A stretch of DNA of 64,000 nucleotides, taken from Lacinutrix jangbogonensis. Its GTDB lineage: Bacteria; Bacteroidota; Bacteroidia; Flavobacteriales; Flavobacteriaceae. The number at the start of each line of letters is the position of its first letter. The stretch's first letter is position 1. The notes beneath the pieces were generated by a model, which did no database searches, was not told where the DNA came from, and worked only from the letters and a program-made list of their open reading frames with translations. The translations under genes and the position numbers were made by a program. Location: assembly GCF_000797445.1 (NCBI RefSeq), contig NZ_JSWF01000016.1, positions 62,001-126,000 on the forward strand. Reading direction: 5' to 3'. Shown here one piece after another: positions 8,785 to 17,353 of this stretch.

Positions 8785-9324
8785 TTATTTTGATTTTGCT
8801 ATTTTTCCTCGAATTTTACTAAGAGCTTCTGGAGTGATGCCCACATAAGATGCAATCATTCGCTGCGGCACTCTATTGGGCAATTCAGGATATGTTTCTA
8901 AAAACAATTCATAGCGGTCTTTTGCTGAAGCGCTCATTAACATGATTACTCTCCTTTGTAAGACAGCAACACGTCTTGATAAAAGATTGATATTGTTTTT
9001 TAGCTGGATAATATTCAAATCGGATTTTAATAGTAGGCTTCTATCCAAAATAATTACTTCTGATTTTTCAACGCAATCAATAAAAAGTTTGGCAGGTTGC
9101 TTAAACTCTTGAGACTCAATATCGGCAATCACCCAACTTTCGGGAGCAAACATGAAAATATGTTCTTTTCCCTTATCATCAATAGTATAGCTTCTTAATA
9201 ACCCTTTTTTAACAAAGAAAGCTTTTGAGCAATTTTCTCCATCTCTCTGAAGGATATCCCCTTTATTAAAATGTGAGGTAATTTTTTCTGAGTCAAGATT
9301 TAATATTTCTTTAATGTTTTCCAT
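8785..9324 (-). CDS. Crp/Fnr family transcriptional regulator
   Basis: 179 residues with a cyclic-nucleotide-binding-like N-terminal domain (about 10-120, including FNKGDILQRDGENCSKAFFV). A C-terminal segment RMIASYVGITPEALSKIR (about 154-171) fits the Crp-type helix-turn-helix. The C-terminus is short, as in many Bacteroidota Crp-like regulators. There are no clustered cysteines, so an Fnr-type Fe-S sensor is unlikely. It heads the minus-strand cluster with YceI, ribA and the CDGSH/GltB gene and is the obvious candidate to control it. Confidence 0.88.
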   Translation of the reverse strand: MENIKEILNLDSEKITSHFNKGDILQRDGENCSKAFFVKKGLLRSYTIDDKGKEHIFMFAPESWVIADIESQEFKQPAKLFIDCVEKSEVIILDRSLLLKSDLNIIQLKNNINLLSRRVAVLQRRVIMLMSASAKDRYELFLETYPELPNRVPQRMIASYVGITPEALSKIRGKIAKSK

Positions 9325-9344
9325 TCTTTTTTAATGCACGCCAA

Positions 9345-9765
9345 TGTTTTATTGATAAAAAAGCGTTTCAATACTGAAATATGTTCAGCACAAGTGTTTT
9401 TTATGAGATGTTACTGAAACTAGTTCATGACAAGTAAACGAAGTTACCGGTTTTTCTTGACAAAGTCAAGTCTATAAATTTCTAATACAAATTAGAACTA
9501 TAAGCTAAACATGTGTTTATTCTTTGGTTTTAATTTGTATTACAAATTATTTCTAAATCCTTTTCAAGATGAAATTGCTATTGTTGAAAACAAATCAAAT
9601 ATAGAAATTGAATATTTTGATGTTTTCGGTAGGATTATTCCTTTAGTTCGAAACGGAAACGCTATTGATACCAATGTGCAGGTATCTGGCATTATTGCTT
9701 TAAAATATCGTCTAAGCTTTTAAAATGGTAACGGAGTAATTTTTAGAGCGGTTCGTTTAACGTTT
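9345..9765 (+). repeat. Dispersed repeat, copy B
   Basis: The longest of the three copies. It contains the inverted repeat CTGAA-ATATG-TTCAG (9374-9388), a second unit CTGAAACTAGTTCATG (about 9408-9423), CAAGTAAACGAAG, and a decayed sorting domain. It ends near TCGTTTAAC like copy A. It occupies most of the gap between the Crp/Fnr gene and the L,D-transpeptidase gene. The remaining bases (9766-9861) contain a GGTAAAAA/TTTTTACC inverted repeat of uncertain meaning. Confidence 0.8.
9511..9723 (+). pseudogene. Decayed type IX sorting domain in repeat B
   Basis: This 70-codon frame is an accidental ORF inside repeat B. Its residues LNPFQDEIAIVENKSNIEIE and the FDVFGRIIPLV segment align with the sorting domain of copy A. 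After SGI, a deletion removes the YFFKVST part and the frame ends early. It has no signal peptide or cargo, so it should not be annotated as a gene. Confidence 0.75.
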
Positions 9766-9861
9766 GGTCTGTGATTTGTTGCTGTGGTAAAAATTAAATT
9801 AATATGCTAAGACAGCTATAGAAGTGTTTTTTACCATCTTACTTTGTTAGCAGTTGTAAAT

Positions 9862-10605
9862 TTAATTAATAATATATTGTCCTGAATCACTTACTTCAAT
9901 ATTTGGCAATAGTTGAGTATTTTCAAAATAGTCATATCCTTCTTTCAAATTTAACCAGAATTCAAAATTTTCTGAATCTATATACTTATCATTAATCAGT
10001 TTTTGATAATTTTCTTCACTTAATTTAGTTGGAAAGATATGGACTGGAATTTTTAATTGACCATTGTTTTTCGCTTCAACAGCTAGAACGTATAATTCCT
10101 CAATCCAATCATCAGTAATTGGAATACATCCAATAGTAAAACAAGACCCATGGATAAAAATATCACCACCTAATTTATTTGCATCTGATAGTATCTTATC
10201 TGCAGAATTAGGGTAATTAATTCCTAATGAAAGATGATAATTACTTTTTGGGTTAAATCTATCTATTTCATAGAATCCTTCAGGTATTTGATAATCTCCT
10301 TGTTTCCTTTTTGGTCCTAGTTGTCCAGATGAATAACAGAATGGAAATGAAGTTATAAGTTTGAATTTGTTTTCAGTTTTCTCTTTTCCCCAAATTTCGA
10401 GTTTTTCTTCTAGTTTAAACGCACGAATGTAAATATGTACTTTTTTAATATCGAGATTCAGAAGCATTTTATTAATACATTTTCCTTTATCTAGAAATGC
10501 TTGTTTGACTCTAGGGTGTTTGAGTTGAGTGTTTTTAAAATCATTTACAAGTAAATAGCTTGAGTTTAATAAAAGTAATATGCTAATTAGGAGTAACTTT
10601 TTCAT
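9862..10605 (-). CDS. L,D-transpeptidase family protein (YafK/DpaA-like)
   Basis: 247 residues with an N-terminal hydrophobic export segment (KKLLLISILLLLNSSYLLV). The YkuD-fold core contains KQGDYQIPEGFY (about 101-112) and the catalytic block FIHGSCFTIGCIPITDD with His152 and nucleophile Cys160. The HGxC...SIGC-type spacing resembles E. coli YafK/DpaA, which removes lipoprotein from peptidoglycan, more than cross-linking LdtD-type enzymes. The specific reaction here is inference. The gene sits alone between repeat copies B and C, as if it arrived or was rearranged between direct repeats. Confidence 0.85.
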   Translation of the reverse strand: MKKLLLISILLLLNSSYLLVNDFKNTQLKHPRVKQAFLDKGKCINKMLLNLDIKKVHIYIRAFKLEEKLEIWGKEKTENKFKLITSFPFCYSSGQLGPKRKQGDYQIPEGFYEIDRFNPKSNYHLSLGINYPNSADKILSDANKLGGDIFIHGSCFTIGCIPITDDWIEELYVLAVEAKNNGQLKIPVHIFPTKLSEENYQKLINDKYIDSENFEFWLNLKEGYDYFENTQLLPNIEVSDSGQYIIN

Positions 10606-10616
10606 ATTGTTGTAAA

Positions 10617-10829
10617 TGTTTCATTTATAAAAAACGTTTCAATACTGAAACAAGTTCAGCACGAGTGTTTTTTATCAGAGGTTACTGAAACTAGTGCCGA
10701 ACAAGTAAACGAAGCTCGCTGATTTTTTTGACAAAATAAAATCTATAAGTTTCTAATAATCAATTGCGCCAAGCGCTAAACATGTGTTTATTTCCAAGCC
10801 TTAATTTGAATTATAAACTAATTCCAAAC
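10617..10829 (+). repeat. Dispersed repeat, copy C (truncated, runs into the end of the DUF5686 gene)
   Basis: It starts with TTTATAAAAAACGTTTCAA and the inverted repeat CTGAA-ACAAG-TTCAG (10645-10659), then the second CTGAAACTAGT unit and CAAGTAAACGAAG. GCGCCAAGCGCTAAACATG and the first codons of the sorting domain (NYKLIPN in frame) follow. It ends at TATAAACTAATTCCAAA. The last 19 bases lie inside the 3' end of the minus-strand gene 10811-13276. The sorting-domain part is missing. Confidence 0.75.
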
Positions 10830-13276
10830 AGTACAGCGTCATTAATGAATCCACTTTGGTAAGAACGCACATAATCCACTCTTAAGAATCTAAATTTTCC
10901 AAAGCCAATATTATCTACACCAATAGAAAACTCTGAGTATGGTTTATTGTCTTGTGTGAAAGCTGCATTTGCACCTAAAATAAGATTGAAATTCAATTTA
11001 TTTATTAGCGGTAGCTTATTTAGTATATAACCATTAAAACGATGTTCGGCATGAAACTCGGCATAGCTGTTATTTGTACTTAATCCATAATATGGTAAGT
11101 TTTTAAAGGAATTTAAGTAAGATCCATCTAGCTTTACATTGGTTTGGTTACCATTAAAATGGTGATAATCCATAAAGGCAATGTCGTCGGCATTAGAGAA
11201 AACACCACCAAGTAAATTATAGGCAAATTCACCTTTGTTTCCAACATTTATACGTTGTCTTAACCTGGCTTTAAACTGATCGAAATTATAATTAGAATGT
11301 GTAGCAGTAAAGCCTTTTTCGTAGCCAATATATAGTGTTGGGAATTTACTATTTGGAACATTATATTTGCCATCAGGATAGCTTAAATAATCTTGAGCGA
11401 AATTAATTGTTGCATTTACATTAAGCCTTGCGATATTATGTGTTTTAAAAGGTTGAGAAGTAAAATCGGTCTCGTTTTGTGGATTGTTACTCGTGTATGT
11501 ATCTCCTTTTTCATTAATAGTCACATAATCGGTAGTATTAAATAACGCTTTTCTACGTTCGAAGCCTAAAGTAGAATTTAGTCTAAAACCATTAAAGACC
11601 TCTTGAAAATATTGTCCTTGGACAAAACTTCTATCGTAAAGTTTTATGTAATTATCTTCAAAAAATAAGGTGCTTACTAAGTTTTCTACATTAGAAATTG
11701 GGTTAGAGCTGTTAAATTGCTCTGTTTTAATTCCTCCAGAAAGAGAAATGTAGCGATTATTAATTGGATTAAACCTAAAGCGCGCTGCTATTGTTCCACG
11801 CAAGCGATCGTCTGCTTCTCCATAATTTACATTTCCAGATAAACTTAAGTAACGTTTATAGTCGTCATAATTTTTTGTGTAACGCATTCCAACGCTTCCG
11901 TTCCAACCTTGCACTGTATTAAATGTGATTTTTTCTAAAGGAGAATCTATACTAAAACGATAGTTTTTGTGTGAGTTTTGATAACTGTAACCACCGATAA
12001 TATTACCTAGTTTAAACCTGTTGTTTTTTTGATCTATAGAATCTAAAAACGGTTTAGATTCTCTAACCAATTGAATACTATCTTTCTTTACATAATCTGT
12101 CGATTCTTCAACAGTTAAAGGCACAGGGCGTTTTGCATCCCAAAAGAGTGAATCTTTTTTATTAGAGTTTTCTTCAAAAGAAAGGATTTCTCTTGTAAAG
12201 TTTTTAGTATCAAATTCTGGTGTAAAATCATAATCGCTATACACGGCAGTAAATCTACCTTCTCCTTTAAATCCAAAAAAGCCGTATTTAAAATCGATTG
12301 TTTGTGTTATTAATGCCCAAATGTCATCGGTTTCAGAATACGAAAAACTTTGTTTTAAAGTTAGTAAATCTACAGGAAGAATACCTGTTCGTTTTCCAGA
12401 AATAGAAACATCTATTGCATAAATTAACCATTGGTCTTCTACAATATAAATGTAGCCAGAAAACGCAGCATCGTTATCGCGTTTTGGAGTGATTAGTATT
12501 TTATTGATGAGGTTATTATTGTCATCATAAAAAACACCTTCTAATTTGTATCTGTAATAATTAAAGGCGTAATCTGCAATTGGAGAAATTGCAGTGTTTC
12601 CAAGATTGAACGTGTTATTGTAAAAGTTGTAATTTACATCTGTAGCATTATTAAAACTAAAACCACTGGCGTCACCACTGACTTTAGAAGCTAATATTTT
12701 TTCTTTTAAGCGTCTCGGTTTTTGGTATTCTAGTTTAGAAATTGTTTCAGATAAATAAATAATTCCTGTTCGTGTAGAATCTAAAGCGCCGTCAAGATCT
12801 CCCACTTCTTGCCCAAATAATTTTTCTGGAGCATCTACAATTTTTATAAGTCCACGCGAATAGAAATTAGCCTTGTATTCGCTCAATTTCTCTAATACTT
12901 CTTTTCGTTTGGCAATTGTATTTCTTATAATTTGATTTGCAGGATTTTCTTCAGAATTAATAACGACTTCGCTTAAAGAAATATTTTCTTCAATAAGTTC
13001 TGCATCCAAAACATAAGGGAACGCCGAAATTGAAACCGTTTTTTTTAGTGTTTTAAAACCTAGATATTGAAAAACGATAGTATATTCTCCAGTTTTTTGG
13101 AAATCTAACGTATAATTTCCTTCTTCGTTGGTTGTAGTTCCTGTATAAGTATTATTTAAATACACGCTAACAAAAGGTAAAGTTTCGCCTGTTATAGAGG
13201 TTACATTTCCTGTAATTTGTGAGAATGCAAAAGAAGAAATAGCAAATGCTATAATTAAGAGTAAAGCGTTTTTCAT
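10811..13276 (-). CDS. DUF5686 outer membrane protein with carboxypeptidase regulatory-like domain
   Basis: 821 residues. A signal peptide (about 1-19) is followed by a carboxypeptidase-regulatory-like beta domain (about 20-85, GNVTSITGETLPFVSVYL ... DEEG-type turn). A long C-terminal region made of amphipathic strands follows, characteristic of DUF5686 barrel proteins in Bacteroidota. They are probably outer membrane proteins of unknown transport or assembly role. The last six codons and the stop lie within repeat copy C, so the extreme C-terminus (FGISL) may have been reshaped by recombination. The next gene upstream, smpB, is 180 bp away. Confidence 0.88.
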   Translation of the reverse strand: MKNALLLIIAFAISSFAFSQITGNVTSITGETLPFVSVYLNNTYTGTTTNEEGNYTLDFQKTGEYTIVFQYLGFKTLKKTVSISAFPYVLDAELIEENISLSEVVINSEENPANQIIRNTIAKRKEVLEKLSEYKANFYSRGLIKIVDAPEKLFGQEVGDLDGALDSTRTGIIYLSETISKLEYQKPRRLKEKILASKVSGDASGFSFNNATDVNYNFYNNTFNLGNTAISPIADYAFNYYRYKLEGVFYDDNNNLINKILITPKRDNDAAFSGYIYIVEDQWLIYAIDVSISGKRTGILPVDLLTLKQSFSYSETDDIWALITQTIDFKYGFFGFKGEGRFTAVYSDYDFTPEFDTKNFTREILSFEENSNKKDSLFWDAKRPVPLTVEESTDYVKKDSIQLVRESKPFLDSIDQKNNRFKLGNIIGGYSYQNSHKNYRFSIDSPLEKITFNTVQGWNGSVGMRYTKNYDDYKRYLSLSGNVNYGEADDRLRGTIAARFRFNPINNRYISLSGGIKTEQFNSSNPISNVENLVSTLFFEDNYIKLYDRSFVQGQYFQEVFNGFRLNSTLGFERRKALFNTTDYVTINEKGDTYTSNNPQNETDFTSQPFKTHNIARLNVNATINFAQDYLSYPDGKYNVPNSKFPTLYIGYEKGFTATHSNYNFDQFKARLRQRINVGNKGEFAYNLLGGVFSNADDIAFMDYHHFNGNQTNVKLDGSYLNSFKNLPYYGLSTNNSYAEFHAEHRFNGYILNKLPLINKLNFNLILGANAAFTQDNKPYSEFSIGVDNIGFGKFRFLRVDYVRSYQSGFINDAVLFGISL

Positions 13277-13455
13277 GAGTTGGTTTGTGTTTCTATTACT
13301 ATAGACGCTTAATTTATTGAAATGGTTGCCTACAACAATTCAAACATAAAAAGAAAACGAACTTGAAGGTGTTATAAAAAAGCTAAAATTTTAAACTATT
13401 TTATTTTTTGAAGCGCTTAACGGTATTGAAATGCGATTTTAAATTGATTTAGATT

Positions 13456-13911
13456 CTAAAAATTCTTTTTAATTCTATCTAAATCACGCTTATTATCACG
13501 GTCTTTAATGTTTTCACGCTTATCGAAGAGTTTTTTACCTTTTGCTAAAGCAATATCTAATTTTGCATAGCCTTTTTCATTGACAAACAAACGCAAAGGA
13601 ATAATAGTTAAACCAGAATTAGTAACTTCTTTCTCTAGTTTTTTTAATTCTTTTTTGTTTAATAATAGTTTGCGTTCTGCTTTTGGTGCATGATTGTAGT
13701 AGTTACCATAAACATATTCTTGAATGGTCATGTTAATAACAAACAGTTCATTTTTCGTATTAAATTCACAAAAGCTCTCTGTAATAGAGGCTTTGCTATC
13801 GCGAATAGATTTAATCTCTGTACCTGTTAAAACAATTCCAGCAGAGTATTTGTCTAATATTTCGTATTGAAATTTAGCTTTTTTATTAAGTATGTTTACG
13901 GTTTTCTGCAT
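13456..13911 (-). CDS. smpB: SsrA-binding protein SmpB
   Basis: 151 residues, the normal length. SmpB binds tmRNA and is needed for trans-translation rescue of stalled ribosomes. The [20 protein letters not shown] segment (about 22-41), [19 protein letters not shown] and the basic tail ([20 protein letters not shown]) are the conserved elements. The tail is the part that enters the mRNA channel. It is downstream of the GNAT gene with a 43-bp gap. Confidence 0.97.
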   Translation of the reverse strand: MQKTVNILNKKAKFQYEILDKYSAGIVLTGTEIKSIRDSKASITESFCEFNTKNELFVINMTIQEYVYGNYYNHAPKAERKLLLNKKELKKLEKEVTNSGLTIIPLRLFVNEKGYAKLDIALAKGKKLFDKRENIKDRDNKRDLDRIKKNF

Positions 13912-13954
13912 TGTGGGACAAAACTAAACATTTTTAGTTGTTTTAAAAGAAATA

Positions 13955-14494
13955 TTATAATTCCTTAGTCATAATTATCATTCCTCTTAACTCCTCATGC
14001 ATTAATTCGAAATCCAAACTGGTTTTACCCTTAATTTTAAAATGCTGTTTAGTATAAAATTTTAAAGCTTGTTCTTGAGTGTTCATAGCTTTTAGCCATA
14101 ATAAGTTGTTTTTGTTTTCTAATGCTTTCATTTCAATCCATTCAAAAATGGCTTTTGCGACACCTTTGCCTTGCGCTTCATTTCCTAAATAAATTCTATT
14201 AATGTATGTGGCTTTTTTAATAGTATTAAAAGGTTTGTTAAATAGAATTCTTAAAATGCCTACAGGTTCGTTTTTATAGATTATAAAATAATATTCTGCA
14301 TCTTTTACTAATAACTCCTTTTGTAATTGTAATGGGTTATAGAAATTATTGATGTAAAAAGAGGAGTCTTCATTTTTCCATAAGTGCTTATAGGCAGGAG
14401 GATAAACACGTTTTACTAGTTTAATTAGTTTTGAATGTGACTCTAAAGTAACTGGATCTAGTTGTGTGTTCTCGTTAAGATTAATCAACCTCAA
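13955..14494 (-). CDS. GNAT family N-acetyltransferase
   Basis: 179 residues with the GNAT core: INRIYLGNEAQGKGVAKAIF (about 98-117) carries the acetyl-CoA pyrophosphate loop QGKGVA. A C-terminal strand includes LWLKAMNTQEQALKFY. The acceptor is unknown. The start overlaps the 3' end of the upstream histidine phosphatase gene by 14 bp, so translation is probably coupled. Confidence 0.88.
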   Translation of the reverse strand: MRLINLNENTQLDPVTLESHSKLIKLVKRVYPPAYKHLWKNEDSSFYINNFYNPLQLQKELLVKDAEYYFIIYKNEPVGILRILFNKPFNTIKKATYINRIYLGNEAQGKGVAKAIFEWIEMKALENKNNLLWLKAMNTQEQALKFYTKQHFKIKGKTSLDFELMHEELRGMIIMTKEL

Positions 14495-14987
14495 TAACTT
14501 TAGAAGTGGTTTTGCCTTTATTAATAGTGACCATAAAAAGTTTGCTATTTATAGTTTCGTCTATAGTGTCGTACTTCTCTTCACCTATCATTTTATTTAC
14601 AAATGCAGGAGTCGAATTGCTGTGACCAACAATTAAAACGGTTTGGTTTTTGGTTTTCTCTAAAAAAGCTTTAATGTCTAGGGTTCTAGGATTGTAAGAT
14701 GTTATTTCTAAATCTTGATGCGTTGCTGTTGGTAAAGCGGTCTCGATTGTGCGCTTGTAGTTTGTTGAATAAATAGCGTCAAAATCGACTTTTTTAAAGT
14801 GATTTGACCAGTTTTTAGCTCTTTTTAGTCCTTTTTCTATTAATTTAGGGTTTTTGTTGCTTGGGTCGCTTTTGTCTTTTTCAGCATGGCGAATAAGATA
14901 GTAAGTGGTTGTATCTGTTTTTTCTTCGGAAGTATTTTTACATCCAAAACAAACAAATAGTAAGATAATTAAGAGTAGTTTTTTCAT
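14481..14987 (-). CDS. Histidine phosphatase superfamily lipoprotein
   Basis: 168 residues. The lipobox FGC places the lipidated Cys at 16, and the catalytic RHAEK motif (His34) follows the signal peptide closely. The second histidine is in VGHSNST (His122), matching the two-histidine phosphoglycerate-mutase-like fold. Being a lipoprotein, it should act in the periplasm on a phosphorylated substrate not identifiable here. It starts 10 bp after the end of deoD on the same strand. Confidence 0.9.
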   Translation of the reverse strand: MKKLLLIILLFVCFGCKNTSEEKTDTTTYYLIRHAEKDKSDPSNKNPKLIEKGLKRAKNWSNHFKKVDFDAIYSTNYKRTIETALPTATHQDLEITSYNPRTLDIKAFLEKTKNQTVLIVGHSNSTPAFVNKMIGEEKYDTIDETINSKLFMVTINKGKTTSKVIEVD

Positions 14988-14997
14988 AATAAGTAAT

Positions 14998-15696
14998 TTA
15001 TGCTAAATCTAATGCAATTTCTATCATATCCTTAAATGTAGTCTCTCTTTCTTTACTTGTAGTTCTTTCTCCAGTCACTAAAGAATCTGAAATAGTAAGT
15101 ATAGTCAGTGCATTTACATTATGCTTTGCAGCCACTGTGTAGAGTCCAGCCGATTCCATTTCTACACAAAGCACACCAAATTTACTCCACTTTTTATATG
15201 ATTCGAAATCGTCTGCATAAAATTCATCACTAGTAAATACATTTCCAGCTTTAATAGGAATATTTTTGTTTTTTGCGGCTTCCACTGCTTTTTGAAATAA
15301 CTCAAAATTTGCCGTAGGAGCGTAGTCTGCGCCACCAAACCGTAATTCGTTTACTCCAGAATTGGAAGAAGCTGCCATTGCTAATACAATATCTCTAATT
15401 TTTATATGCTCTTGATAAGATCCAGCACTACCAACACGAATAAGATTTTTAACACCAAACTGCGTTATCAATTCGTGTGCATAAATAGAAATACTTGGCA
15501 CTCCCATTCCTGTTCCCATAACCGAAATGCGTTTACCTTGATAAGTTCCTGTATAACCAAGCATACCTCTAATTTTGTTAAAGCAAACTGGGTTTTCAAA
15601 AAATGTTTCGGCAATCCATTTTGCTCTTAAAGGATCTCCTGGTAATAATATGGTTTCTGCGATATCGCCTTTATTGGCTCCAATATGTGTGCTCAT
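14998..15696 (-). CDS. deoD: Purine-nucleoside phosphorylase
   Basis: 232 residues, the size of hexameric DeoD enzymes. It cleaves purine (deoxy)nucleosides with phosphate to base and (deoxy)ribose-1-phosphate. Key segments are the [18 protein letters not shown] phosphate/nucleoside region (about 60-77), [15 protein letters not shown] and SDSLVTGE near the C-terminus. It lies 54 bp downstream of deoC on the same strand, consistent with a nucleoside-salvage unit that funnels deoxyribose to central metabolism. Confidence 0.96.
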   Translation of the reverse strand: MSTHIGANKGDIAETILLPGDPLRAKWIAETFFENPVCFNKIRGMLGYTGTYQGKRISVMGTGMGVPSISIYAHELITQFGVKNLIRVGSAGSYQEHIKIRDIVLAMAASSNSGVNELRFGGADYAPTANFELFQKAVEAAKNKNIPIKAGNVFTSDEFYADDFESYKKWSKFGVLCVEMESAGLYTVAAKHNVNALTILTISDSLVTGERTTSKERETTFKDMIEIALDLA

Positions 15697-15750
15697 TTTA
15701 TTATGTCTAAAAGTTAAAAGTGTTTGGGTTGAAAAGTTTTACGCTTGCAG

Positions 15751-16419
15751 TTAATAATTATTTCCTTCGGAAGCGCTTCCCGTTACAATAGCTATTCCGT
15801 TAGATGTTCCAATTCTATCCACACCAAGATTAATAAATTCTAATGCCGTTTTAGTATCTCTAATGCCTCCGGATGCTTTTATTTTAGTACCACAATCTCC
15901 AATAATACTTTTCATGAGTTTTACATCGGCAAGTGTTGCGCCTCCGGTTCCAAATCCAGTAGATGTTTTAATAAAATCTGCACCAGAGTTTATGGCTAAC
16001 TCACTAGCTTTAATAATTTCAAGTTCTTCGAGGTAACATGTTTCTAAAATAACTTTAAGTGTGTTATTTGGTATTTCTTTTTTAACGGCTTCAATATCTT
16101 TCCAAACCGCATCGAAATCTTTGCTTTTTAGAAAACCAAGATTTATAACCATATCAATTTCATCTGCGCCATCTTTTAACGCTTGTTTGGTTTCTTCGGC
16201 CTTAGCATTGGTGCTCATTGCTCCTAAAGGAAATCCAATAACACTGCAGACTTTAATAGCGGTGTTCTTTAATTCTTCTTTTGCTAACGAAACATAGCAA
16301 GAATTTATACAAACGGAAAAGAAATTGTGTGTTTTAGCTTCTTCACAGAGTTTAATAATATCACTTTTTGTAGCTGTTGCTTTTAAAAGTGTGTGATCTA
16401 TGTATTTGTTTAATTTCAT
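15751..16419 (-). CDS. deoC: Deoxyribose-phosphate aldolase
   Basis: 222 residues, full length. It splits 2-deoxyribose-5-phosphate into acetaldehyde and glyceraldehyde-3-phosphate. The Schiff-base lysine is Lys151 in FIKTSTGFGTGGAT. The second active-site lysine is Lys181 in KIKASGGIRD, and the catalytic Asp is in DEIDMVINLG (Asp89). It is the first gene of the deoC-deoD unit and is divergent from the OmpW gene. Confidence 0.97.
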   Translation of the reverse strand: MKLNKYIDHTLLKATATKSDIIKLCEEAKTHNFFSVCINSCYVSLAKEELKNTAIKVCSVIGFPLGAMSTNAKAEETKQALKDGADEIDMVINLGFLKSKDFDAVWKDIEAVKKEIPNNTLKVILETCYLEELEIIKASELAINSGADFIKTSTGFGTGGATLADVKLMKSIIGDCGTKIKASGGIRDTKTALEFINLGVDRIGTSNGIAIVTGSASEGNNY

Positions 16420-16561
16420 TTGAATATTAAATTGAGTTTAAAATTACCTTATTTTTTCGAAAAACTAAAGTTTATTGTAATAGATTACTGTTTTGCTAAA
16501 CTCTTAAAATAATAAATTTTCACCTATGATTTAAGTCATCTTTTAACGTCTTTTTCATAAT

Positions 16562-16569
16562 TAGTTTTG
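16562..16569 (+). promoter_or_regulatory. Candidate -7 box for the OmpW gene
   Basis: TAGTTTTG fits the Bacteroidota TAnnTTTG -7 consensus and lies 24 bp before the ATG at 16594. No good TTG -33 box is visible, so the call is tentative. Confidence 0.4.
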
Positions 16570-16593
16570 TATAAAATATAAACCCAATTAATT

Positions 16594-17247
16594 ATGAAGA
16601 AATTATTTTTTATTGCTCTAATAGCTTGTGTCGCTATTACCAAAACAAACGCTCAAGAAAATACAACAGTAGATAATGAGTTTACTAAGTTTCAAGTAAG
16701 ATTAAGAGCTTTGGCTGTAGTGCCAAATGAGTCTGCAACAATTGAAACTATTGGAGGAGATGCTACAATTACTAATGCTTATGTGCCAGAATTAGATTTA
16801 ACCTATTTTTTTACTAAAAATATAGCTGCCGAATTAATTTTAGCAACAACACAACACGATGTTAATGCAATTTCTACAGTGGCAGGAGATATTCCATTAG
16901 GAGATGTAAGATTATTACCTCCAACTTTAACAGTACAATACCATTTTGATGGAGATCTTGTACATCCTTATGTTGGTGCTGGTATAAACTATACTTTATT
17001 TTTCGACGCGAACTCTGGTCCTGTAGCAGATAAAGTGGATTATGACAGTGCTCTTGGTTTTGCTTTTCAAATTGGATTCGATTTCGATATTAACGATAAA
17101 TGGTTTATTAATTTAGATGCTAAATATTTAATGCTAAATACAGATGTTACCGTAAATGCAACTACAGCGTTAGGTGCTACCGTAGGTGCAGAAGTAGATA
17201 TAAATCCTTTTATAGCAGGTATTGGTATTGGTTATAGATTATTCTAA
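16594..17247 (+). CDS. OmpW family outer membrane protein
   Basis: 217 residues with a Sec signal peptide (KKLFFIALIACVAITKTNAQ). The mature chain is an eight-stranded-type barrel with VQYHFDGDLVHPYVGAGINYT and a WFINLDAKYLMLNTDV segment, both typical of OmpW. It ends in an aromatic residue (GYRLF), as expected for BAM-dependent outer membrane insertion. OmpW proteins form narrow hydrophobic pores, but the natural ligand is unknown here. A strong terminator follows, so it is monocistronic. Confidence 0.9.
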   Translation: MKKLFFIALIACVAITKTNAQENTTVDNEFTKFQVRLRALAVVPNESATIETIGGDATITNAYVPELDLTYFFTKNIAAELILATTQHDVNAISTVAGDIPLGDVRLLPPTLTVQYHFDGDLVHPYVGAGINYTLFFDANSGPVADKVDYDSALGFAFQIGFDFDINDKWFINLDAKYLMLNTDVTVNATTALGATVGAEVDINPFIAGIGIGYRLF

Positions 17248-17266
17248 ATCAAACTAATTTATTATT

Positions 17267-17298
17267 AAAGACTGTCTTAAAAGGCAGTCTTTTTTTTT
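17267..17298 (+). terminator. Intrinsic terminator after OmpW
   Basis: The stem AAAGACTGTC / GGCAGTCTTT (one G-T pair) with a short TTAAAA-type loop is followed by a run of T to 17298. Confidence 0.85.
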
Positions 17299-17353
17299 GA
17301 GTAAAATTGAATTATGCATTTCATTTATTTTATATTTAACTAAAATAATTGAG

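Noticed and set aside
9511-9723. 70-codon plus-strand ORF as a real gene.
   Set aside because: It lies entirely inside repeat B and is a decayed sorting domain with no signal peptide or cargo.
17297-17353. Upstream ATG for mqo.
   Set aside because: It starts on the terminator tail of OmpW and adds a hydrophobic stretch that the family does not have.
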